Shown here: in pieces, positions 7,642 through 15,054 of the stretch
Layout of the letters: each line of letters begins with the position of its first letter
How positions within the stretch are numbered: the stretch's first letter is position 1
Assembly: GCA_015222295.1 (NCBI GenBank)
Contig: JADFUZ010000133.1
Coordinates: forward strand, 1 to 29,902
Length of the DNA: 29,902 nucleotides
DNA from: Chloroflexota bacterium
GTDB lineage: Bacteria; Chloroflexota; Dehalococcoidia; GIF9; AB-539-J10
Reading direction: 5' to 3'
The notes under the pieces: model-generated
The model's input: the letters and a program-made list of their open reading frames with translations, nothing else
The model's database searches: none
Told to the model about the DNA's origin: nothing
Translations under genes and position numbers: made by a program

Positions 7642-8281
7642 TTCCTCTGCTCACCTCAGGGAATACATCACCCAGATAGACCCATACCTTGATACCAATA
7701 CGGCCCATCACCGTACGAGCCTCAACGAAACCATAGTCTATGTTAGCGCGTAGTGTGTGCAATGGCATCTGACCTTCGTGCAGCATCTCAGAACGGGCAA
7801 TTTCACGCCCGCCAAGCCTTCCGGCGCACTTGATCTTTATGCCCTTGGCACCCGCCTGTCGAGTCCGAAAGGCTGCCTGCTTCATCACTCGACGGAAAGG
7901 TACTCTGCCTTCAATACGGTCAGCCATGTTTTGAGCTACCAGGCAAGCCACGAGCTCAGGGCGCTCGACTTCCCTTACTGTCAACCTGACCTTCTCCTTA
8001 CTGACCTTCTCCAATTCAGCCCGCAAGGCTTCCACTTTTTGCCCCCCTCGGCCAATCAGGATCCCAGGGCGGGCGGAATACACTGTCACACTCACCTCCG
8101 CCCCCGTCCGCTCAATTTCCACACGAGAAATAGAACATTCCCGGGATTTTCGCTCGATCACACGACGCAACGCAAGATCCTGGCACAAGAGCCGAGCATA
8201 ATCCTTCTCTGCATACCATTTCGCCTGCCACCACTTGGTAATTCCCAGCCTGAAACCGAAAGGATGTACTTTCTGACCCAA
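7610..8281 (-). CDS. rpsC: 30S ribosomal protein S3 (uS3)
   Basis: A 223-residue uS3 at the mRNA entry tunnel, with helicase activity together with S4 and S5. It starts MGQKVHPFGFRLGI, has a type II KH domain with the GRGG loop (ILIGRGGQKVEALRAEL, residues 74-90), and the C-terminal signature GAKGIKIKCAGRLGGREIAR. The start codon is TTG, fixed by the conserved N-terminus and by GAGGAG 7 nt upstream. It lies 1 nt past the rplV stop. Confidence 0.97.
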   Translation of the reverse strand: MGQKVHPFGFRLGITKWWQAKWYAEKDYARLLCQDLALRRVIERKSRECSISRVEIERTGAEVSVTVYSARPGILIGRGGQKVEALRAELEKVSKEKVRLTVREVERPELVACLVAQNMADRIEGRVPFRRVMKQAAFRTRQAGAKGIKIKCAGRLGGREIARSEMLHEGQMPLHTLRANIDYGFVEARTVMGRIGIKVWVYLGDVFPEVSRGSATTEASKVS

Positions 8282-8282
8282 A

Positions 8283-8615
8283 TTACTTCTCCTCGACTGA
8301 AACCGTGATACGCGTAGATCGCTTCAAAATAGGACTCACCCTTCCCCTTGATTTTGGACGAAATCTCTTCAGGGTACGCCCCTCCTCAGCGAGAATATCA
8401 GCAATCTTGAGATTGCCAGTTGATAGTTGAAAGTTGTTCTCGGCATTGGCAGCCGCCGATTTGATTACCTTTGCTACTGCCCTGGCCGCCGGAGTAGGCA
8501 AGAACTTCAGAATAGTCAGAGCCTCGCTGACTTCTCTGCCTCTGACCGTGTTCACTGCCAAGATCACTTTCCTGGGTGAAATGCCTACGTCCTTGGCAAC
8601 AGCTCTCACTCTCAC
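8283..8615 (-). CDS. rplV: 50S ribosomal protein L22 (uL22)
   Basis: A 110-residue uL22, whose long beta-hairpin lines the exit tunnel. RAVAKDVGISPRKVILAVNTVRG is the usual start region (read in two parts), and the hairpin GRTLKRFRPKSRGRVSPILK is clear. The start is called as the GTG at 8615, 6 nt after rpsS. AGGAG sits about 10 nt upstream, within the last codons of rpsS. A second in-frame GTG two codons later is also possible. Confidence 0.96.
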   Translation of the reverse strand: MRVRAVAKDVGISPRKVILAVNTVRGREVSEALTILKFLPTPAARAVAKVIKSAAANAENNFQLSTGNLKIADILAEEGRTLKRFRPKSRGRVSPILKRSTRITVSVEEK

Positions 8616-8621
8616 CTCAGA

Positions 8622-8909
8622 CTATCTCCTCACCTGCGCAGTCACCTTGGCTCTCGTCACGTGCCCCCTGAATGTCCGGGTGGGCACGAATTCCCCCAGC
8701 TTGTGCCCAACCATATTTTCAGTGATAAAAATCGGCACGTGCTTTCTTCCGTTGTGCACAGCGATAGTATGTCCGATCATAATTGGCAGCACCGTGGAAG
8801 CTCGAGACCAGGTTTTCACCACTGCTTTCTTTCCCGAATTGCTAACCGCTTCGATTTTCTTGACCAATTTTGCATCACAGTAAGGGCCTTTCTTCAGCGA
8901 TCTTGACAT
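8622..8909 (-). CDS. rpsS: 30S ribosomal protein S19 (uS19)
   Basis: A 95-residue uS19 in the 30S head. It starts MSRSLKKGPYCDAKLVKKI and holds the signature MIGHTIAVHNGRKHVPIFI followed by MVGHKLGEFVPTRTFRGH. Length is normal. The ATG lies 1 nt after the rplB stop, so the two are likely coupled. Confidence 0.97.
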   Translation of the reverse strand: MSRSLKKGPYCDAKLVKKIEAVSNSGKKAVVKTWSRASTVLPIMIGHTIAVHNGRKHVPIFITENMVGHKLGEFVPTRTFRGHVTRAKVTAQVRR

Positions 8910-8910
8910 T

Positions 8911-9732
8911 CTATTCCCTCCGCCTCAGGATCATCCTGTCTGTCACCTTACGACGCCGTGTCTTGCGCCCCAGGGCAGGCTTTCCCCAGGGTGTCTTTGG
9001 AGGCATCCCACGCGGAGACCTACCTTCACCACCGCCGTGAGGATGGTCCCGTGGGGTCATAGCTGAACCTCGGACCGAGGGACGCCGACCCATCCGTCTT
9101 GTGGTGCCAGCCTTCCCCAGCATCACGTTTCTGTGATCAACATTGCCTATTTGACCAACGGTGGCCCAGCACCTGTGATGAAACCTGCGCAACTCACCCG
9201 AGGGCAGCCGCAACACAACGTACTTTCCTTCCCTGCTCAGGACTTGGGCCGCGGACCCGGCACTGCGAACCACCTGGCCGCCTTTGCCAGGTTCAAGTTC
9301 AACACTATGCACCAGAGTGCCTACGGGAATTGAGCCCAGCGGCAGCGCATTCCCTGGCTTTCTCTCAACGTCTTCTCCTGCCGTTATGATATCCCCCGTT
9401 CCCAGACCCAAGGGCGCCAGCACATAACGCTTTTCCCCGTCAGCGTAGTGAATCAAGGCAATCCGGGATGAACGGTTGGGGTCATACTCAATGGAGGCCA
9501 CTCTTCCCCGAATACCGACCTTGTCTCGCTTGAAATCGATGATTCGGAGTTTGCGTTTGCTCCCTCCTCCTCGATGACGCACCGTTATCACACCTCGGTT
9601 GTTGCGTCCAGCCTTCTTCGCCAGGGGAACGAGCAACGATTTCTCAGGAGCTACTTTGCTCAGCTCCTCAAAAACCGCCCCAACCTTACCCCTTCTCCCC
9701 GGAGAAGTTGGATTATAGATCTTCAGTGCCAT
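8911..9732 (-). CDS. rplB: 50S ribosomal protein L2 (uL2)
   Basis: A 273-residue uL2, needed for subunit association and peptidyl transfer. It starts MALKIYNPTSPGRRGKV. It contains RHRGGGSKRKLRIIDFKRDK and the C-terminal DHPHGGGEGRSPRG signature with His230, equivalent to the functionally important His229 of E. coli. The ATG has GGAAG upstream and begins 31 nt after the bS22-like mini-gene. Confidence 0.97.
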   Translation of the reverse strand: MALKIYNPTSPGRRGKVGAVFEELSKVAPEKSLLVPLAKKAGRNNRGVITVRHRGGGSKRKLRIIDFKRDKVGIRGRVASIEYDPNRSSRIALIHYADGEKRYVLAPLGLGTGDIITAGEDVERKPGNALPLGSIPVGTLVHSVELEPGKGGQVVRSAGSAAQVLSREGKYVVLRLPSGELRRFHHRCWATVGQIGNVDHRNVMLGKAGTTRRMGRRPSVRGSAMTPRDHPHGGGEGRSPRGMPPKTPWGKPALGRKTRRRKVTDRMILRRRE

Positions 9733-9763
9733 AGTTTATCTTCCATCGCCCACAGTCATATTG

Positions 9764-9859
9764 CTATTTATGCTTCCTTTGCCAGCGCGTCTTCTTCAGA
9801 AGCTTCCTGTGTTGGTGCTTCGACATCTTCTTCTTTCTCCACTTAACAACCGATCCCAA
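9764..9859 (-). CDS. bS22/mS38-like mini ribosomal protein (AURKAIP1/COX24 domain)
   Basis: A 31-residue, strongly basic peptide (10 Lys, 4 Arg, 3 His) lying between rplW and rplB. Reading from the TTG at 9859, it begins MGSVVKWRKKKM and continues SKHQHRKLLKKTRWQRK, ending His-Lys before TAG. As I recall it, mycobacterial bS22 (33 residues; GSVIKKRRKRM then SKKKHRKLLRRTRVQRR) aligns without a gap from residue 1, with about 19 identities and most differences Lys/Arg swaps. GAGGTGA (9863-9869) gives a good Shine-Dalgarno sequence before the TTG. An in-frame TGA overlaps that site, so the start cannot be further upstream except at ATT. An ATG at residue 12 is the alternative start and would give 20 residues. 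In mycobacteria and mitochondria the homologue sits on the small subunit near the decoding region. The role here is inferred from similarity and operon position. Confidence 0.85.
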   Translation of the reverse strand: MGSVVKWRKKKMSKHQHRKLLKKTRWQRKHK

Positions 9860-9924
9860 AATTCACCTCTCATTCCTCGCCAGCTAGAGACCAGGAACGT
9901 ATGGACTGCCGTCTAGCCAGAGCC

Positions 9925-10209
9925 CTAGACACCTTCAAAGAAACCTACTTTGTATCCAGGCTCCAGGCTCACTATCGCTTTCTTCCAAGAGGAACCCGTG
10001 ACTTCTCGCCTTCCCAGTCTCTTTGTCTTTCCTGAGACAGTCATCACGTTGACTTTGGCCACCTTGACTTTGAAGGCCTTCTCAACCGCCTCCTTGATCT
10101 CACGTTTGCTAGCTCCTCTGGCCACCTCGAACGCATACTTATTCGCTTGCTGAAGCAAGGTAGATTTTTCCGTAATCAACGGACGGCGCAACACTTCAAA
10201 CAGGTGCAT
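9925..10209 (-). CDS. rplW: 50S ribosomal protein L23 (uL23)
   Basis: A 94-residue uL23, the trigger-factor and SRP docking protein at the tunnel exit. It begins MHLFEVLRRPLITEKSTLL and contains NKYAFEVARGASKREIKEAVE and the VKVAKVNVMTV strand. The ATG at 10209 is preferred over an in-frame TTG two codons upstream, because a perfect AGGAGG lies 9 nt before the ATG but only 3 nt before the TTG. The start overlaps the end of rplD by 14 nt. After the TAG come 65 nt without a gene before the bS22-like mini-gene. Confidence 0.95.
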   Translation of the reverse strand: MHLFEVLRRPLITEKSTLLQQANKYAFEVARGASKREIKEAVEKAFKVKVAKVNVMTVSGKTKRLGRREVTGSSWKKAIVSLEPGYKVGFFEGV

Positions 10210-10843
10210 TCTCAATTGCCTCCTGTCCCCAAATACGCTCCATGTTGCGCAACGCAGGAACCGTTACTATCAACATCTCATACGAGAGTAAGTCCAACAC
10301 GTTGAGCAGCGCCGACGGTAGAACCTTCGTTTTCGGTAGATTGCCGGCCGACTTCACCAGACTAGGCTGTGACTGGGCTGTGACAATCAGAACAGACGAA
10401 TCAGCCTTGAGCGCTGACAGGATACCAAGCATTTCTTTCGTCCTCGGCCGTTCAAATTTCGGTTCTTCTACCACCTTCATATTTCCCTCCCTGACCTTGG
10501 AGGAGAGAAGGCACTTCAAAGCCAAACGCCTCATTTTCCTTGGCATGGATTGCCGATATGACCGCGGTTTGGGCCCAAAAACTACACCCCCTCCTCGAAG
10601 GAGAGGTGACTTCTTGTTTCCTCGCCTCGCCCTGCCAGTACCTTTCTGGCGGTAGAGTTTCGCCGTACTGCCACTAACCTCACTCCTTGTCTTGGCGGAC
10701 GCGGTTCCCTGACGCTTGTTAGCGAGCTGTCTCACAACAGCCTGATGGACTACCGCCTCATTAAAGGGCACAGCAAAAATGTCATCCCTGACCTCCACGT
10801 GGTCAGTAACCTCGCCAGGCAAATCGTGAACGGGAATCTGCAC
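10196..10843 (-). CDS. rplD: 50S ribosomal protein L4 (uL4)
   Basis: A 215-residue uL4, which lines the exit tunnel; in E. coli it represses the S10 operon. Recognisable parts are VPFNEAVVHQAVVRQLANKRQGT, read in two pieces, the basic loop KLYRQKGTGRARRGNKKSP, and GGGVVFGPKPRSY. The start is the GTG at 10843, 1 nt past the rplC stop with GGAG 7 nt upstream. The frame is open for 76 more codons inside rplC, but that stretch is Trp/Arg-rich filler with no L4 similarity. Confidence 0.94.
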   Translation of the reverse strand: MQIPVHDLPGEVTDHVEVRDDIFAVPFNEAVVHQAVVRQLANKRQGTASAKTRSEVSGSTAKLYRQKGTGRARRGNKKSPLLRGGGVVFGPKPRSYRQSMPRKMRRLALKCLLSSKVREGNMKVVEEPKFERPRTKEMLGILSALKADSSVLIVTAQSQPSLVKSAGNLPKTKVLPSALLNVLDLLSYEMLIVTVPALRNMERIWGQEAIENAPV

Positions 10844-10844
10844 T

Positions 10845-11462
10845 CTATCTCTCCACTTTCTCAATGACCAACGATCCTTTTTTCCCCCCAGGAACCGTCC
10901 CCTGGACCAAGAGCAAGTTGCGGTCCGCATCGACTCTGACCACTTGCAGGTTCCGCGCAGTGACCTTCCTGTATCCCATGTGCCCCGCCATCTTCTTCCC
11001 CTTGAGCACACGGCCAGGATCTGTGGTAGCACCAATTGAACCAGGAGCACGATGGCGGTCAGATTGCCCATGAGTTTTTGGTCCGCCGCTGAAATGGTAA
11101 CGTTTCACCACGCCAGCAAATCCCTTGCCTTTTGACAAGCCACTTACGTTTATCAAGTCACCCGGCTTCAGGAAGCCAACGTCCACTCTGTCACCACGTT
11201 TGGCTGAGCCAATATCCTCAGCTCTGAACTCGTGGAGATAAGCAAGCCTGGCTATGTCTCGGAGATGCCCTCCCTCTGGAGCGTTCAGGCGCTTGACTTC
11301 CCCAAAGCCCAGTTGAACAGCACTATAGCCATCCCCCTCTTGTCTCTTTACCTGCGTAATAAAGCAGGGACCTGCCTCAATGGCAGTTACCGCTACGACC
11401 TCCCCGTTCTCCAAGAACAGCTGGGTCATACCTCCTTTTCTACCGATAATGCCCTGTAACAT
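10845..11462 (-). CDS. rplC: 50S ribosomal protein L3 (uL3)
   Basis: A 205-residue uL3, an early assembly protein reaching the peptidyl-transferase centre. It begins MLQGIIGRKGGMTQLF and carries the family signature (GLSKGKGFAGVVKRYHFSGG) plus GPKTHGQSDRHRAPGSIGA. GHMGYRKVTARNLQVVRVD completes the C-terminal part. The ATG lies 7 nt after the rpsJ stop. Confidence 0.97.
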   Translation of the reverse strand: MLQGIIGRKGGMTQLFLENGEVVAVTAIEAGPCFITQVKRQEGDGYSAVQLGFGEVKRLNAPEGGHLRDIARLAYLHEFRAEDIGSAKRGDRVDVGFLKPGDLINVSGLSKGKGFAGVVKRYHFSGGPKTHGQSDRHRAPGSIGATTDPGRVLKGKKMAGHMGYRKVTARNLQVVRVDADRNLLLVQGTVPGGKKGSLVIEKVER

Positions 11463-11469
11463 AGTCTCG

Positions 11470-11778
11470 CTACAACTTGATATCTATCTGTACGCCCGAA
11501 GCCAGGTTGACTTGAGTTAGCGCATCTACGGTCTTGGGAGTAGGCTGTAGAATATCGATGAGCCGCTTATGAGTGCGGATTTCAAACTGCTCCCTGGAAT
11601 CCTTATCAATGTTGGGTGAGCGGATAACGCAGAATTTCTCTATGCGCGTGGGCAGAGGAACAGGCCCAACAACCACGGCTCCACTGCTCTCTACAGCAGC
11701 CACTATTTGCCTCACCGACTCATCAACCAGTCTGCGGTCGAAACCCTTGATCCTAACCCGGACTTTCTGACTGCTCAT
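11470..11778 (-). CDS. rpsJ: 30S ribosomal protein S10 (uS10, NusE)
   Basis: A 102-residue uS10, a 30S head protein that also acts as the antitermination factor NusE. KVRVRIKGFDRRLVDESVRQ and PLPTRIEKFCVIRSPNIDK followed by REQFEIRTHKRLIDI are diagnostic. The ATG overlaps the fusA stop by 4 nt (ATGA), so no tuf gene separates them. In many bacteria tuf lies here, and a separate promoter then starts the S10 operon. Here the str and S10 units appear fused. Confidence 0.97.
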   Translation of the reverse strand: MSSQKVRVRIKGFDRRLVDESVRQIVAAVESSGAVVVGPVPLPTRIEKFCVIRSPNIDKDSREQFEIRTHKRLIDILQPTPKTVDALTQVNLASGVQIDIKL

Positions 11779-13856
11779 CCGGCCACCTTCGTTCCAGCCC
11801 TAGCCTGCTCCCCCAAACCAGGAGGCAATTCCTCATAGCGGTAGAACTCCATAGTGTGGGTTGCCCTGCCCTGACTCAGGGATCTCAACTCAGTGGCAAA
11901 GCCAAAACTCTCCCCCAGCGGGGCAAAACACCGAATAATACAGAAATCCTCCTGGGTTTCGATGCCATCGACTCGAGCCCTTCGTGCACTTAGATCGCCA
12001 ATGATATCTCCCAGGAACTGGACTGGAGTTACTATCTCCACCTTCATGATCGGTTCCAGTAGGACCGCCTTAGCCTTCGCTACGCCACTCTTCACAGCCA
12101 TGGACCCTGCTACTTTGAAGGCTAACTCTGAGGAATCCACTTCGTGGAAGCTCCCATCACACAAAGCGACTTCGATATCCACGATAGGGTACCCGGCCGG
12201 CCCACCAGTTTCTATGGCCTCTCTGACCCCCGCCTCCACTGAAGGAATGAACTCTCTGGGTATAGCGCCGCTTCGAATTCGGTTCCTGAACTCCAATCCG
12301 CTACCCCGTGCACCTGGTTCGAGCCTGAGCCAGACATGCCCATACTGTCCCCTACCACCGGATTGGCGAATGAATCTCCCCTCAGCATCCACAGGTACTG
12401 TGATAGTCTCTTTGTATGCCACTCGCGGCCTGCCCACATTTACCTTAACCCCGAATTCACGCCACATCCGGTCCACCAATACCTCAAGGTGCAATTCACC
12501 CATGCCCGAAATCAAACCCTGACCGGTCTCCTGATCGTGCCGCACCTTGAAGCTGGGATCCTCATCGCCCAGCTTGGCCAGGACTTCATCCAGCTTGTCC
12601 TCATCAGCCTTGGTCTTAGCCTCAATCGCCATTGAAAGCACCGGCGAGGAGAAATGTATTGGCTCAAAGAGGAGAGGCCGAGCAACATCACAAAGGGTGT
12701 CACCTGTAGTCGTGCCCTTGAGCCCAACGGTAGATATGATGCTCCCCGCATCAGCTTCACCTACCTCTTCGCGACGATTAGCATGCATGAAGTATAGTCT
12801 CCCCAGCCGCTGCTTTTTCCCCTTGCTCGCGTTGAGAACCTGCGCCCCCGATTTCACATTCCCCGAATATATACGCAGGTAGGTCAGCCTCCCCATGAAG
12901 GGATCGGAGACAACTTTGAACGCCAGAGCTGAAAGGGGCTCATCATCGCTCGCGCGGCAGTGAATCTGTCGCCCAGTTCTGGGATCAATAGCGGGAATAG
13001 GAGGAATATCTGAGGGCGAAGGAAGATAGGCCACAACAGCGTCAAGCAATGGTCGAATCCCTCTGCCCCTCAGAGCGCTGCCGCATAGAATGGGCACTAT
13101 TTCACCGGATACCGTCAGCCTTCTGATAGCTGCTTTCATCTGTGAAACAGAAATCTCTTGGCCTTCCAGATACATGAACATGATCTCGTCGTCACTTTGA
13201 GCCAGCTTCTCGACAAGAACCTGGTAGCGGTGAGCCACATCAGTCCTATCACTCTCCGGTATAGGCTCCTCCACGGGCATCAGTTCAGCATCAGCGGGAA
13301 AGACAACTGCCTTATTCTCCACAATGTCAATGATTCCCCGGAAGGAACTCTCCGTACCTAGCGGGACCTGTATGGGTAGAACCCTGGCTCGTAGCCTCCT
13401 CTCAATCATACTCACTGTGCGATGGAAATCGGCGCCAACCCTGTCCATCTTGTTTATGAAACAGATCCTGGCTACGTTATACCTGTCCGCTTGCCGCCAC
13501 ACCGCTTCCGATTGAGCTTCCACTCCCGCCACGGCATCAAGGACCACAACCCCACCGTCCAAGACACGCAGACTGCGCTCAACCTCAGCGGTGAAATCCA
13601 CATGTCCCGGGGTATCGATAATGTTGATGCGGTGGCCGTCCCAGTCACACGTGGTAGCCGCCGATGTAATGGTGATGCCACGTTCCCTCTCTTGTTGCAT
13701 CCAATCCATCACAGCCGTGCCCTCATCAACCCCACCAATCTTGTAGGTACGCCCCGTGTAATAGAGAATCCTCTCTGTCACGGTTGTTTTGCCCGCGTCT
13801 ATGTGAGCAATGATTCCTATGTTTCGTATCTTTTCCAAGGGGAAAACCCGTGACAT
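11775..13856 (-). CDS. fusA: Elongation factor G
   Basis: A 693-residue translational GTPase that drives translocation and, with RRF, ribosome recycling. The G motifs are intact: AHIDAGKTT (17-25), the G2 region around RGITITSAATT, DTPGHVDFT (81-89) and NKMD (135-138). Domains II-V follow, with the domain IV block GGRGQYGHVWL. The ATG at 13856 has AAGGA 7 nt upstream and gives the normal EF-G N-terminus. The frame continues open into rpsG for 46 codons, but that part is not EF-G-like. It lies 43 nt after rpsG and overlaps rpsJ by 4 nt. No second EF-G is visible in this window. Confidence 0.96.
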   Translation of the reverse strand: MSRVFPLEKIRNIGIIAHIDAGKTTVTERILYYTGRTYKIGGVDEGTAVMDWMQQERERGITITSAATTCDWDGHRINIIDTPGHVDFTAEVERSLRVLDGGVVVLDAVAGVEAQSEAVWRQADRYNVARICFINKMDRVGADFHRTVSMIERRLRARVLPIQVPLGTESSFRGIIDIVENKAVVFPADAELMPVEEPIPESDRTDVAHRYQVLVEKLAQSDDEIMFMYLEGQEISVSQMKAAIRRLTVSGEIVPILCGSALRGRGIRPLLDAVVAYLPSPSDIPPIPAIDPRTGRQIHCRASDDEPLSALAFKVVSDPFMGRLTYLRIYSGNVKSGAQVLNASKGKKQRLGRLYFMHANRREEVGEADAGSIISTVGLKGTTTGDTLCDVARPLLFEPIHFSSPVLSMAIEAKTKADEDKLDEVLAKLGDEDPSFKVRHDQETGQGLISGMGELHLEVLVDRMWREFGVKVNVGRPRVAYKETITVPVDAEGRFIRQSGGRGQYGHVWLRLEPGARGSGLEFRNRIRSGAIPREFIPSVEAGVREAIETGGPAGYPIVDIEVALCDGSFHEVDSSELAFKVAGSMAVKSGVAKAKAVLLEPIMKVEIVTPVQFLGDIIGDLSARRARVDGIETQEDFCIIRCFAPLGESFGFATELRSLSQGRATHTMEFYRYEELPPGLGEQARAGTKVAG

Positions 13857-13899
13857 CGTTCCGTCCTTCGCATCAAGTACTGCTCTCACTGTACTAATC

Positions 13900-14373
13900 T
13901 CACCAGCGGTAGTGGGCAAAGGCCCTGTTGGCCTCGGCCATCCTATGTATATCGTCACGCTTCTTGACCGTAGCACCACGGCCCTGAATCGCATCCAGCA
14001 GTTCAGTTGCCAGCCTGTCCTTCATTGTCTTCCCGGTACGCCCCCGAGCCGAGGCAATAAGCCAGCGCATGGCTATCGAACGCCCACGGCCCCTCTCTAC
14101 CTCCATAGGGACTTGATAGGTGGCTCCTCCAACACGGCGAGGCTTAACCTTTAGCAGCGGGGTAGCATTCACAACCGCTTGCTCCAGGAGCTCCGCGGGG
14201 TCACCACTGAGCTGTCGGCTAACCAGATCCATCGCGTCGTAGACAATACGCTCAGCAGTAGCCTTCTGGCCCCTCATCATAACTGCGTTGATGAGCTTGG
14301 CCACAGTAGCACTGTTATACTTGGCGTCCGGAACCGTGGTTCCCCTCTTTGCTTTTCTCGCCCTTCTTGGCAT
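13900..14373 (-). CDS. rpsG: 30S ribosomal protein S7 (uS7)
   Basis: A 157-residue uS7, the primary organiser of the 30S head and, in E. coli, repressor of the str operon. It contains LINAVMMRGQKATAERIVYDA, read in two parts, and the signature KVKPRRVGGATYQVPMEVE (residues 75-93). It ends EANRAFAHYRW, the short C-terminal form. The ATG lies 14 nt after rpsL. Confidence 0.97.
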   Translation of the reverse strand: MPRRARKAKRGTTVPDAKYNSATVAKLINAVMMRGQKATAERIVYDAMDLVSRQLSGDPAELLEQAVVNATPLLKVKPRRVGGATYQVPMEVERGRGRSIAMRWLIASARGRTGKTMKDRLATELLDAIQGRGATVKKRDDIHRMAEANRAFAHYRW

Positions 14374-14387
14374 CTATCAAATCACCT

Positions 14388-14807
14388 TCATTGCTCTTTC
14401 GGGCGCTTGGCCCCATAGAGGCTACGACTTCGCCTCCGGTTAGCCACCCCTTCAGTGTCCAGAACGCCACGAACAATGTGATAACGGATTCCAGGAACAT
14501 CCTTGACCCGGCCTCCGCGAAGCAGAACCACAGAATGCTCCTGCAGATTGTGCCCCTCGCCGGGAATATACGCATTCACCTCTATACCATTAGTCAGCCG
14601 CACACGCGCGACCTTCCGCAGCGCCGAGTTTGGCTTCTTGGGCGTAACAGTCTTGACTAGAATGCAGACACCTCTTTTCTGTGGCGACCCTTTGGTCCAC
14701 CTGGTTCGGCCCTTCAGGGCATTATAGATGTAGTGCAATGACGGGCTTTTCGTCCGCTTCTCAATTTTCCTTCGGCCCTTGCGAACAAGCTGATTAACCG
14801 TCGGCAT
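14388..14807 (-). CDS. rpsL: 30S ribosomal protein S12 (uS12)
   Basis: A 139-residue uS12 at the decoding centre and first gene of the operon. TPKKPNSALRKVARVRLTNG and EGHNLQEHSVVLLRGGRVKD are invariant blocks. Lys58 and Lys102 occupy the positions (E. coli Lys43 and Lys88) whose substitution causes streptomycin resistance, so this is the wild-type form. Asp103 matches the methylthiolated Asp89 of E. coli. The ATG at 14807 has GGAGGT 8 nt upstream and gives the canonical MPTVNQLVRKG start; a TTG nine codons upstream is less likely. Confidence 0.97.
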   Translation of the reverse strand: MPTVNQLVRKGRRKIEKRTKSPSLHYIYNALKGRTRWTKGSPQKRGVCILVKTVTPKKPNSALRKVARVRLTNGIEVNAYIPGEGHNLQEHSVVLLRGGRVKDVPGIRYHIVRGVLDTEGVANRRRSRSLYGAKRPKEQ

Positions 14808-14879
14808 CTGTTGAGACCTCCAAATTCTGGGCAATCAGAAGGCCGCCTAGCTTACCGGTCTACTTCCCTCAGGATCCAC

Positions 14880-14901
14880 CCGGCCTTGACTAGCCGGCCT
14901 T
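14880..14901 (-). repeat. Paired CCGGCCTT repeats / small stem in the rpsL leader
   Basis: Two copies of CCGGCCTT (plus-strand reading; 14880-14887 and 14894-14901) stand 14 nt apart in the predicted 5' leader of the rpsL operon. CCGGC (14880-14884) can pair with GCCGG (14893-14897) around an 8-nt loop, on either strand. No T-run follows in the minus direction, so this is not a terminator for the ribosomal operon. It may be a leader structure, but the function is unknown. Confidence 0.4.
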
Positions 14902-14944
14902 TTGACTACTATAGCCGTTTGCTTCCCAGTAGACTCCGGCCTAT

Positions 14945-14973
14945 AATCTAACACGAAGACACCAGATTGTCAA
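14945..14973 (-). promoter_or_regulatory. Sigma70-type promoter of the rpsL (str-S10-spc) operon
   Basis: On the minus strand a perfect -35 TTGACA (14968-14973) is followed after 17 nt by a -10 TAGATT (14945-14950; four of six consensus bases). Transcription would begin near 14938, giving a leader of about 130 nt before the rpsL ATG. No other promoter of similar quality was noticed between here and infA, although internal promoters were not searched exhaustively. Confidence 0.7.
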
Positions 14974-14999
14974 AGAGGCGCAGCGATAGATGGTTTCAG

Positions 15000-15028
15000 T
15001 TGCATTCTTCACCGATTCCTGGTATACT
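15000..15028 (+). promoter_or_regulatory. Sigma70-type promoter of the nusA-infB operon
   Basis: TTGCAT (15000-15005), a 17-nt spacer and TATACT (15023-15028) form a strong promoter. The -10 also carries an extended TG element (TGG directly before TATACT). Transcription would begin near 15035, about 75 nt before nusA. Its -35 lies only 26 bp from the -35 of the divergent rpsL promoter. Confidence 0.78.
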
Positions 15029-15054
15029 AGCGTTACGGTCAAATGGGATCTAGG

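Noticed and set aside
9768..9842. 24-residue acidic frame (GTG start, MEKEEDVEAPTQEASEEDAL then AKEA)
   Set aside because: It overlaps the bS22-like gene in another frame. The basic frame has family similarity and a good ribosome-binding site; the acidic one has neither and is the expected by-product of a Lys-rich frame shifted by one.
10844..11071. N-terminal extension of L4 into rplC
   Set aside because: 76 codons, Trp/Arg-rich and without L4 similarity. The GTG at 10843 has a ribosome-binding site and gives the normal length.
13857..13994. 46-codon extension of EF-G into rpsG
   Set aside because: The ATG at 13856 has AAGGA upstream and gives the conserved EF-G N-terminus.
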